Shown: in pieces, positions 43,120 through 50,414 of the stretch | Layout: the number at the start of each line of letters is the position of its first letter | How positions within the stretch are numbered: the first letter of the stretch is position 1 | Source: an uncultured Pelagibacteraceae bacterium | GTDB taxonomy: Bacteria > Pseudomonadota > Alphaproteobacteria > Pelagibacterales > Pelagibacteraceae | Direction: 5' to 3' | DNA length: 50,414 nucleotides | NCBI GenBank assembly: GCA_902572475.1 | Contig: CACGGB010000005.1 | Span: 1 to 50,414 of the forward strand | Program-made: the position numbers and the translations under genes | Notes under the pieces: model-generated | Database searches by the model: none | The model's input: only the letters and a program-made list of their open reading frames with translations | What the model was told of the DNA's origin: nothing

Positions 43120-45999
43120 ATGTTGAAAAAAATCGTTGTAAAAGGCGCTAAAGAACACAACTTAAAAAATGTTTCTCTAGAAATTCCAAAAGAGAAATTA
43201 GTTGTTATAACTGGGCTTTCAGGATCAGGAAAATCTTCATTAGCCTTTGATACAATTTATGCTGAAGGACAAAGAAGATATGTTGAAAGTTTATCTTCTT
43301 ACGCGAGACAATTTCTAGATAAAATGAAAAAACCCAATGTGGATTTTATCGAAGGTTTAAGTCCTGCAATATCTATTGAACAAAAAAATACATCTAAAAA
43401 TCCTCGTTCAACAGTAGCAACTGTCACTGAAATATACGACTATATGAGAGTTCTATTTGCAAGAGTAGGTATTCCATATTCTCCATTTACTGGAAAACCA
43501 ATTCGAAGCCAACCAATAACGGAAATGGTGGACAAAATTAAGAAACTTCCAAAAAACAATACTATTTTTCTTCTTGCCCCAATAGTTAGAGGTAGAAAAG
43601 GAGAATATAAAAAAGAAATTTTGAACTATAAAAAAAGAGGATTTTCGAAGATAAAAGTAGATGGAAAATATCTAAATATTGATGAATTTCCGAATTTAAA
43701 CAAAAAAGTAAAGCATGATATTTCAATTATAGTAGATAGAATTATTTTAAATTCTAATTTAGGAAATAGATTAGCAGATAGTGTGGAAACCGCAGTTAAT
43801 CTGTCAGATGGATTGTTGATAGTTGAATATGAAAACGAAACTTTACCAAAAAAGTTTAGAAAAAGAGAGTCTATAACTTTTTCTTCAAAATTTTCATGTC
43901 CAGAAAGTGGGTTCACTATTGAGGAAATTGAACCTAGGTTATTTTCTTTCAATTCTCCATATGGAGCTTGTGAAGAATGTGAAGGTATAGGACACAATTT
44001 AAATGTTGATCCAAATTTGGTTGTCTCTGATCACAAAAAAAGCCTTCAAGATGGAGTAATTGAACCTTGGGCTAAATCAACATCTTTATATTATGCTCAA
44101 ACATTAGCATCTATTGCTAAACATTATAAAATTTCATTATCAGATCCTTGGAAAAAAATTCCTAAAAAAATACAAGACATCATACTTTACGGATCGGATG
44201 AAGAGGAAATTAAATTTTCTTATGATGATGGATACGAGTCTTATTCAACTAAGAAGACTTTTGAAGGTGTAATTAATAATTTAGAAAGACGATACCTTGA
44301 GACTGACAGTGAGTGGAAAAGAGAAGAAATTTCTCAATATCAAAGTGAAACAGATTGTGAAAAATGTAAAGGCATGAGACTAAAAGATGAGGCTTTATGT
44401 GTAAAAATTAACAAACTAAATATAAGCGAAGTAACTGAGAAATCTATTGATGAGGCCCAAAAATGGTTTGCTAGTCTAGAAAATATCTTCAGCGATAGAG
44501 AAATTAAAATAGCTCAACATATATTAAAAGAAATTAATGAAAGATTAAATTTTCTTTTAAATGTTGGTCTAAATTATTTAACCTTATCAAGAGAATCTGG
44601 AACGTTATCTGGAGGTGAGGCTCAAAGAATCAGATTAGCATCACAAATTGGATCTGGTTTAACTGGAGTGCTTTATGTATTAGATGAACCTTCAATCGGA
44701 TTGCACCAAAGGGATAATAAAAAATTAATTACAGCTTTAAAAAAACTTCGCGACCTTGGTAATACAGTTATAGTGGTAGAACATGATATTGAAACAATGG
44801 AAAGCTCAGATCATATAATTGATATTGGTCCAGAGGCAGGTCTTAAAGGTGGTCAAATAGTTGCAGAAGGTGAAGTAAAAGAAATTATTAAAAATGAAAA
44901 AAGTATTACTGGTAATTATTTATCTGGTAAAAAATTTATATCTATTCCAAAAAAAAGAAGATCGGCAAAAAATGGTAGATTTATAGAAATAAACGGTGCT
45001 AGTGGAAATAATTTAAAAAAGGTAAATTTAAAAATTCCTGTTGGAACATTTACTTGTGTTACCGGAGTTTCAGGAAGCGGTAAGTCTACTCTAATTTTAC
45101 ACACGCTGTATAATGCTTTTAATTTGATTTTAAATAAAAATAAAAGCAGAAAAGTTCCTAAAGCTTTTACTGGATTTAAGGGAACAGAATTAATAGACAA
45201 AATTATCGACATTGATCAATCACCTATAGGAAGAACTCCAAGATCCAATCCTGCCACTTATACAGGTGCTTTTGGTCCAATAAGGGAATGGTTTGCAGGT
45301 TTACCCGAGTCTAAGGCTAGAGGTTACAAAGTGGGAAGATATTCTTTTAATGTAAAAGGTGGAAGATGTGAAACCTGTGAGGGAGATGGAGTTTTGACTT
45401 ACGAAATGCACTTTTTGCCAGATGTTTTTATACCTTGTGATACTTGTAAAGGCGCAAGATATAATCGTGAAACACTTGAAATAAGGTTTAAAGGTAAAAA
45501 TATTGCAGATGTTTTAGATATGACTGTAGATGAAGGTTGTGATTTTTTTGAAAACATACAAAACATTAGATCAAAACTTATCACTTTAAAACATGTGGGT
45601 CTCGGGTACATGAAAATTGGCCAACAAGCTACTACTCTTTCTGGAGGCGAAGCACAAAGAATTAAATTAGCTAAAGAATTATCAAAAAGACCTACGGGTA
45701 GGACGTTATATATATTAGATGAACCTACAACCGGATTACATTCTCATGATATTAAAAAATTGTTAGAAATTTTGCAGGCTTTTGCAAATACAGGTAATAC
45801 TGTTGTAGTAATCGAGCATAATTTAGATGTAATTAAAACAGCTGATCACATTATAGATATGGGGCCTGAGGGAGGAATAAATGGAGGGCAAATTATAGCA
45901 GAGGGAACACCTGAAAAAGTTTCAATGGTAAAAACAAGTTATACTGGAAAATTTATAAAAGAAATCATTGGAAATGGTTCAATGAAAAAGACTGCTTAA
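43120..45999 (+). CDS. uvrA: Excinuclease ABC subunit A
   Basis: Damage-recognition ATPase of nucleotide excision repair, 959 residues, full length. It has two ABC units: Walker [10 protein letters not shown] (about 31-39) and GVSGSGKST (about 649-657), signatures [12 protein letters not shown] (about 497-508) and [12 protein letters not shown] (about 846-857), and Walker B segments [11 protein letters not shown] and [11 protein letters not shown]. The C-terminal zinc finger CETCEGDG...CDTCKGAR is intact; the first zinc region begins [19 protein letters not shown], lacking one cysteine, a variant I recall from other alphaproteobacteria. It is divergent from ssb. Confidence 0.96.
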   Translation: MLKKIVVKGAKEHNLKNVSLEIPKEKLVVITGLSGSGKSSLAFDTIYAEGQRRYVESLSSYARQFLDKMKKPNVDFIEGLSPAISIEQKNTSKNPRSTVATVTEIYDYMRVLFARVGIPYSPFTGKPIRSQPITEMVDKIKKLPKNNTIFLLAPIVRGRKGEYKKEILNYKKRGFSKIKVDGKYLNIDEFPNLNKKVKHDISIIVDRIILNSNLGNRLADSVETAVNLSDGLLIVEYENETLPKKFRKRESITFSSKFSCPESGFTIEEIEPRLFSFNSPYGACEECEGIGHNLNVDPNLVVSDHKKSLQDGVIEPWAKSTSLYYAQTLASIAKHYKISLSDPWKKIPKKIQDIILYGSDEEEIKFSYDDGYESYSTKKTFEGVINNLERRYLETDSEWKREEISQYQSETDCEKCKGMRLKDEALCVKINKLNISEVTEKSIDEAQKWFASLENIFSDREIKIAQHILKEINERLNFLLNVGLNYLTLSRESGTLSGGEAQRIRLASQIGSGLTGVLYVLDEPSIGLHQRDNKKLITALKKLRDLGNTVIVVEHDIETMESSDHIIDIGPEAGLKGGQIVAEGEVKEIIKNEKSITGNYLSGKKFISIPKKRRSAKNGRFIEINGASGNNLKKVNLKIPVGTFTCVTGVSGSGKSTLILHTLYNAFNLILNKNKSRKVPKAFTGFKGTELIDKIIDIDQSPIGRTPRSNPATYTGAFGPIREWFAGLPESKARGYKVGRYSFNVKGGRCETCEGDGVLTYEMHFLPDVFIPCDTCKGARYNRETLEIRFKGKNIADVLDMTVDEGCDFFENIQNIRSKLITLKHVGLGYMKIGQQATTLSGGEAQRIKLAKELSKRPTGRTLYILDEPTTGLHSHDIKKLLEILQAFANTGNTVVVIEHNLDVIKTADHIIDMGPEGGINGGQIIAEGTPEKVSMVKTSYTGKFIKEIIGNGSMKKTA

Positions 46000-46025
46000 T
46001 AATTTAATTTATGATATAAGGAATC

Positions 46026-46628
46026 ATGACAAATATTTTACAATCTCTCTCAAAAACCGTTCATTTATCTCTTGGAATTGCAATTGTATTACTACTAGGA
46101 CTCCATTTTTTTGGAGACGGTTTCGCTTTTGATAGATATTTTTTTAGTTGGTTGTTTAGATATTTACATGTCCTAACTGGAATAATGTGGATTGGTTTAT
46201 TATGGTATTTTAACTTCGTACAAATACCTTCAATGCCTAACATACCAGATGAACAAAAACCAGCAATTGGAAAAGTGATAGCACCCAAAGCTTTGTTTTG
46301 GTTTAGATGGGCTGCATTGGGTACAATTATAACTGGATTGATAGTAGCATACCTTCAGGGATATGTTCATCAGGCTATGACCTTAGGTATAGGTAGTGGA
46401 GACCCTAAAACCACTGCTATTGGAATTGGAATGTGGTTAGGAATAGTAATGGCTTATAATGTTTGGTTTGTTATTTGGCCTAATCAAAAAAAGGCTTTAG
46501 GGATGATTGAGTGTTCTCCAGAAGAAAAAGCTAAATCAGTTAAAACAGCTATGATTTTTTCAAGAATAAATACTTTATTATCTTTGCCAATGTTACTCTC
46601 AATGGTAGCAGCGCAAAATCTTTATTAA
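46026..46628 (+). CDS. PuuD-like (urate hydroxylase N-terminal / DUF989) membrane protein
   Basis: Integral membrane protein of 200 residues with about five hydrophobic segments. The segment RYLHVLTGIMWIGLLWYFNF (about residues 39-58) and a late PNQKKALGM match the membrane part of PuuD, a urate-oxidising protein family. PuuD proteins that act as urate hydroxylase also have a C-terminal cytochrome c domain; no CxxCH is present here, so only the membrane domain exists. Its role is therefore uncertain. It follows uvrA by 26 bases and ends directly against the convergent secF stop. Confidence 0.7.
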   Translation: MTNILQSLSKTVHLSLGIAIVLLLGLHFFGDGFAFDRYFFSWLFRYLHVLTGIMWIGLLWYFNFVQIPSMPNIPDEQKPAIGKVIAPKALFWFRWAALGTIITGLIVAYLQGYVHQAMTLGIGSGDPKTTAIGIGMWLGIVMAYNVWFVIWPNQKKALGMIECSPEEKAKSVKTAMIFSRINTLLSLPMLLSMVAAQNLY

Positions 46629-47531
46629 TTACGGGTGTATTTTTTCCTCTTCTTTTTCTAATGTTTTGTGACTGACTTTCAAAAACTTTAAAATCGGAGA
46701 AGCAACAAATATTGAGGAATAAGTTCCAATCAATACACCTAAAATCATCGCAAAAGAAAAACCTCTAAGTATTTCACCGCCTAAAATATAAATCGAAACT
46801 AAGGCCAACAATGTAGTCACTGATGTGATTATCGTTCTAGCTAATGTTTCATTTATCGATAAATTGGAAACATCACTAATACTTATCTTAGTATATTTTA
46901 ATAAATTTTCTCTTATGCGATCATAAATTACAACTGTATCATTCATAGAATAACCTACAATAGTTAGAACTGCAGCTATGATTGATAAATTAATTTCTAA
47001 AGATAAAAGTGAAAAAATACCTAGGGTGATTACAACATCATGAAATAAAGCTACTATCGAACCTAGACTAAATTGCCATTCAAATCTGACCCAAATATAA
47101 AAAAGCATCGCCATCAAAGCCAAAGAAATTGCAATTATTGAAGATTCTAATAATTCAGCACTTACTTTTGGGCCAACATTTTCTACTCTTCTAAAATCTA
47201 CATCAGCACCTAAATTATCATAAAGATTTTTTTTAATTTTTGGTATGAGATTATTATTAGTATTTTTTTGTTCTACTTTTATTAAATAATCTCCTTCTTT
47301 TCCAAATTTTTTTACATTTACATCACCTAAATCCATTGTTTTTAAAGCATCTCTAATAGATGTAGCATTTACAGAAGTTTCAGTTCTTAATTCAATTAGT
47401 GTTCCTCCTTTAAAATCGATACCATAATTTAATCCTTTAAATAAAATAAAAAAAACACTAAAAGAAAATATTATAATTGATATAATATTTGCATTCTTGA
47501 ATTTTGACACAAAATTAATATTTTTAATCAT
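46629..47531 (-). CDS. secF: Protein translocase subunit SecF
   Basis: Membrane subunit that works with SecD to drive late steps of Sec export by proton motive force. The 300-residue protein has six membrane segments with a periplasmic domain after the first. Motifs include GLNYGIDFKGGTLIELR (about residues 33-49), VGPKVSAELLESSI (about 123-136) and AVLTIVGYSMNDTVVIYDRIREN (split over about 188-210). Its start overlaps the secD stop by one base. Confidence 0.95.
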   Translation of the reverse strand: MIKNINFVSKFKNANIISIIIFSFSVFFILFKGLNYGIDFKGGTLIELRTETSVNATSIRDALKTMDLGDVNVKKFGKEGDYLIKVEQKNTNNNLIPKIKKNLYDNLGADVDFRRVENVGPKVSAELLESSIIAISLALMAMLFYIWVRFEWQFSLGSIVALFHDVVITLGIFSLLSLEINLSIIAAVLTIVGYSMNDTVVIYDRIRENLLKYTKISISDVSNLSINETLARTIITSVTTLLALVSIYILGGEILRGFSFAMILGVLIGTYSSIFVASPILKFLKVSHKTLEKEEEKIHP

Positions 47532-49075
47532 TAAATCTTTATTTCTTTATTATTGTTTCTTAAAACTATTAAAGAAGTTAAATGTCTTGCTAAAAAATAA
47601 GCAGTAAAAAGTGTTGTAATAATTCCGATACCCAAAGTAATTGCAAAACCCTTTACTGGCCCTGATCCAAATGCAAAAAGTATTATAGCTGCAATTAAAG
47701 TAGTAATATTTGCGTCTAAAACTGTTATTCTTGCTTTTGTATATCCAGTATCAAATGCATGAATAATTGATTTTTCGGTTTTAAGCTCTTCTCTAATTCT
47801 TTCAAAGATTAAAACATTTGCATCAACAGCCATTCCAACTGTCAAAATAATTCCTGCTATACCAGGTAAGGTAAGTGTTGCTTCTAAAATTGTTAATACA
47901 CCTATTAACATTAATAAATTTGCAATTAATGCAGTGTTAGCGACTAGTCCAAATATTCTATATTTGTAAAACATAAATAAAATAACTAATACAAAACCAA
48001 CTATTAAAGAAGTAATTCCTGATTTAATCGAATCTTCACCCAAATCTGGGCCAACAGTTCTCTCTTCGACAATATCAAGAGGAGTTGGTAAAGCTCCCGA
48101 CCTAAGTAATAAAGCTAAATCTGTAGCCTCTTGAAACGTAAAATTTCCAGAGATCACCCCTTTTCCTGAAGTTATTGGTTCATTAATAGTTGGCGCACTA
48201 ATTATTTTACCATCAAGTACAATAGCTAATCTTTTACCAACATTATCAGTTGTAGCTCTTCCAAACTTTTGAGAGCCAAGTCTATCCAAAGTAAAAGATA
48301 CGGTTGGCTCGTTTTGTTGATTCTGAATACTCGGTTGAGCATCAATTAAATTTTCACCACTCATAACAATTCTTTTGCTTATTTTAAGTTTCTCATCATT
48401 TTCAGAGAGTAATTCCTCAACACCAAATTCTGAATTATTACTAACAAGTCTAAAATTTAATTTTGCTGTTTTGCCAAGAAGTTTTTTTATTCTATCAGGG
48501 TCTTTAAGACCTGGAAGCTCTACAAGAATTCTTTTTTCACCTCTTTGTAAAATTGTCGGTTCTTTTGTGCCAACATCGTCAATTCTACGTCTTACAATTT
48601 CAATTGACTGTTTTAAAGCAGCATTATTAATTACAAGTAAACCATATTTTGAGAAAGATATCTCTATATAATTATTATCTAAAGTTTTAAAATCTAATTC
48701 AAAAGATCTGTAATTATCTATATAAGGATTTACAGAATTATCTTTTTTTGAAAAAAAAAGTAATTCAAATTTTTCTAAATCATCAATTTTAAAACTCAAT
48801 TTTTTTTCTACGATTTTAAAATTTTCATATTTAAGATTGTTTTCTTTAAGTAATTTTTTTAACGGAATAACTTTAGATTGTATCTTTTCCTCTACCAGTG
48901 AGTCAGAATTAATTTCTAATAATAGATAAGAACCGCCCTGAAGGTCTAATCCCAAGTTTACTTTTTTATCTAATACCAAATTATTTTCATTTTGAAGATT
49001 CAAAGCTGAAAAAATAGAAATTAAGAAAAAAATTAAATAAATAGTAATTATGTTTATTTTTGAAAAATTTAACAC
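47531..49075 (-). CDS. secD: Protein translocase subunit SecD
   Basis: Partner of SecF in post-translocation pulling of exported proteins. The 514-residue protein has an N-terminal helix, the VNLGLDLQGGSYLLLE motif (about residues 39-54), a large periplasmic P1 domain with IVRRRIDDVGTKEPTI (about 160-175), and the C-terminal five-helix domain with TVGMAVDANVLIFERIRE (about 417-434). Length is in the usual range for a short SecD. It is translationally coupled to secF and follows yajC by nine bases. Confidence 0.95.
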   Translation of the reverse strand: MLNFSKINIITIYLIFFLISIFSALNLQNENNLVLDKKVNLGLDLQGGSYLLLEINSDSLVEEKIQSKVIPLKKLLKENNLKYENFKIVEKKLSFKIDDLEKFELLFFSKKDNSVNPYIDNYRSFELDFKTLDNNYIEISFSKYGLLVINNAALKQSIEIVRRRIDDVGTKEPTILQRGEKRILVELPGLKDPDRIKKLLGKTAKLNFRLVSNNSEFGVEELLSENDEKLKISKRIVMSGENLIDAQPSIQNQQNEPTVSFTLDRLGSQKFGRATTDNVGKRLAIVLDGKIISAPTINEPITSGKGVISGNFTFQEATDLALLLRSGALPTPLDIVEERTVGPDLGEDSIKSGITSLIVGFVLVILFMFYKYRIFGLVANTALIANLLMLIGVLTILEATLTLPGIAGIILTVGMAVDANVLIFERIREELKTEKSIIHAFDTGYTKARITVLDANITTLIAAIILFAFGSGPVKGFAITLGIGIITTLFTAYFLARHLTSLIVLRNNNKEIKI

Positions 49076-49084
49076 GAAAAAGAA

Positions 49085-49369
49085 TTATTTTTTTACTTCT
49101 TCTTTTTTGAGCAAACTAGTAATTGTTGACCTAATAATTTGAACTTTTGTACCCTCACCTATTATCACTTCAATTCTATCGTCTTCCATAACACGGTCTA
49201 CTGTACCTATAATGCCGCCAGATGTAATGACTTCGTCACCTCTCTTTAAAGACTCGACCATAGCTTTATGATCTTTTACTCTTTTTTGTTGAGGACGAAT
49301 TAAGAAAAAGTAAAAAATTACAAAAATTAAAATTAAAGGTATAAATTGTGCTATTCCTTGACCGCTCAT
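49085..49369 (-). CDS. yajC: Preprotein translocase subunit YajC
   Basis: Small accessory membrane protein of the SecDF complex, 94 residues. A single hydrophobic helix (about 8-24) is followed by the family motif FYFFLIRPQQKRVKDH (about 19-34) and GDEVITSGGIIGTVDRV (about 44-60), both diagnostic. It opens the yajC-secD-secF operon on the minus strand, downstream of serS with about 47 bases between. Confidence 0.95.
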   Translation of the reverse strand: MSGQGIAQFIPLILIFVIFYFFLIRPQQKRVKDHKAMVESLKRGDEVITSGGIIGTVDRVMEDDRIEVIIGEGTKVQIIRSTITSLLKKEEVKK

Positions 49370-49416
49370 GAAGAGACAATTATATTATATAAATTAGATA
49401 AACAAGTTAAATTTTA

Positions 49417-50414
49417 TTAAATTTTATCTAAATTATTCATATATTTTTTTAATGCATTAGGAATTTTCACTGATCCATCTTCATTTTGATTGTTCTCCAG
49501 TATTGCAATCATTAATCTTCCTACAGCTAATCCAGAGCCATTTAATGTTCCAACAAACTCATTTCCATTCTGAGTTTTATACCTTGCTCCCATTCGTCTA
49601 GCTTGAAATGAACCACATGAGGAACAGCTTGAGATTTCTCTATATTTATTTTCTGAAGGTATCCATGCTTCAATATCATAAGTTTTTTCAGCACTAAATC
49701 CCATGTCACCAGATGATAATAAGATAACTTGATAAGGAATTTCTAATTTTTCTAATATTTTTTTTGCGCAATTAAGCATTCTATCTAGTTCAGAAATACA
49801 GTTTTTAGGTTCTACAACGCTTACAAGTTCAACTTTATAAAATTGATGTTGTCTTATCATTCCTTTAGTGTCCTTGCCGTAGCTTCCCGCCTCTTTTCTA
49901 AAACAAGGGGTAGAAGCAACAAACCTTTGTGGCAATTCATCTTTATTTAAAATTGTTTTTCTAACTAAGTTGGTTAAAACTACTTCTGCAGTTGGAATTA
50001 AAAATTTTCTTTGATCTGATTCTTCAAACTTTATTTCAAATTGATCTGACTCAAATTTCGGAAGTTGCCCTGTACCAAACATTACATCTTCATTTACAAT
50101 TAAAGGAGGTGAAATTTCAGTATAATTGAATTCTTTAGTATGAACATCTAACATGAAATTAATTAATGCCCTTTCTAGCAAAGCGAACTTATCTTTCAAA
50201 ACTACAAATCTTGATCCAGATAATTTAATGGAAGTTTCAAAATCTATCCCATTAAATTTAGATCCTAGATCAATATGTGACATAGGTTTAAACAAAAATT
50301 TTTTAATTGTTCCATTTTTTTCGATTAATTTATTTGATTTTTCATCTTTACCAACTGGAACTTCATCTAAAGCTATATTTGGTAAAATGTGTAATAAATC
50401 ATTAATTTTTTTTT
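49417..50414 (-). CDS. serS: Seryl-tRNA synthetase (5' end outside window)
   Basis: Charges tRNA-Ser. The frame is open from 49417 to the end of the window on the minus strand, so the start and much of the N-terminal coiled-coil arm are missing. Upstream of an in-frame TTG at 50295, the codons encode ...LLHILPNIALDEVPVG..., the conserved link after the arm, so the gene continues beyond the window. Class II motifs are present: FRKEAGSYGKDTKGMIRQHQ (motif 2 region, about 49848-49907) and the motif 3 GSGLAVGRLMIAILEN near 49510. The serS-yajC-secD-secF order supports an alphaproteobacterial origin. Confidence 0.95.
   Translation of the reverse strand, partial: KKINDLLHILPNIALDEVPVGKDEKSNKLIEKNGTIKKFLFKPMSHIDLGSKFNGIDFETSIKLSGSRFVVLKDKFALLERALINFMLDVHTKEFNYTEISPPLIVNEDVMFGTGQLPKFESDQFEIKFEESDQRKFLIPTAEVVLTNLVRKTILNKDELPQRFVASTPCFRKEAGSYGKDTKGMIRQHQFYKVELVSVVEPKNCISELDRMLNCAKKILEKLEIPYQVILLSSGDMGFSAEKTYDIEAWIPSENKYREISSCSSCGSFQARRMGARYKTQNGNEFVGTLNGSGLAVGRLMIAILENNQNEDGSVKIPNALKKYMNNLDKI

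Noticed and set aside
43626-43997. Minus-strand frame of 123 codons inside uvrA
   Set aside because: Shadow of the well-supported uvrA frame.

Overview
The window is AT-rich, tightly packed bacterial DNA that looks like a streamlined marine alphaproteobacterium of the SAR11 / Pelagibacter group. I infer this from base composition (A/T runs everywhere, judged by eye), very short or overlapping gene junctions (TAATG and ATGA), and alphaproteobacterial gene orders: hom-glpX-recJ, sdhE beside recG, gyrA-coaD-ppi-tgt, serS-yajC-secD-secF, and a complex I NDUFS4-like subunit. No search was run, so the assignment is inference.

Layout. 1-3957: homoserine dehydrogenase (5' end off the window), class II FBPase, RecJ, and a tRNA-Glu whose first 22 bases are also the last codons of recJ. 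3964-5426: a D-2-hydroxyacid dehydrogenase starting 6 nt after tRNA-Glu, then an unrecognised membrane-anchored protein. 5423-16575: a myo-inositol-type uptake and catabolism locus: iolE, iolG, a binding protein/permease/ATPase transporter, a ROK kinase, a second Gfo/Idh dehydrogenase, iolD, an aldehyde dehydrogenase and an HpaI-type aldolase. iolB, iolC, iolJ and iolA are not in the window, so the lower pathway may be non-canonical. 16582-21681: an accessory stretch with a GIY-YIG protein, a two-domain glycosyltransferase, a GT2 glycosyltransferase, a tyrosine recombinase whose start codon lies in a near-perfect 16-bp inverted repeat, a small membrane protein, a one-domain O6-methylguanine methyltransferase, and a 406-bp gene-free region full of inverted repeats.

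21682-26137: AEC and SbmA/BacA-type transporters, the NDUFS4-like subunit, tRNA-Pro, NhaA, an IscU/SufU-like scaffold and an exported glutathione peroxidase. 26134-33645: a minus-strand operon with seven overlapping junctions (mltB, rlpA-like, dac, tmk, holB, metG, tatD, MBL hydrolase). 33739-37774: tRNA-Ser, sdhE, recG, DUF502, an M48 peptidase and tRNA-Lys. 37815-43019: tgt, ppi, coaD, gyrA and ssb on the minus strand. 43120-50414: uvrA, a PuuD-like membrane protein, secF, secD, yajC and a serS truncated by the window end.

Most notable: (1) recJ/tRNA-Glu overlap and coding starts only 6-8 nt after tRNA 3' ends; (2) the inverted repeat at the recombinase start; (3) the inositol locus with an apparently substituted lower pathway and a ROK kinase lacking its zinc motif; (4) a tgt that has lost two of its zinc cysteines and has no adjacent queA; (5) the structured gene-free region at 21276-21681.
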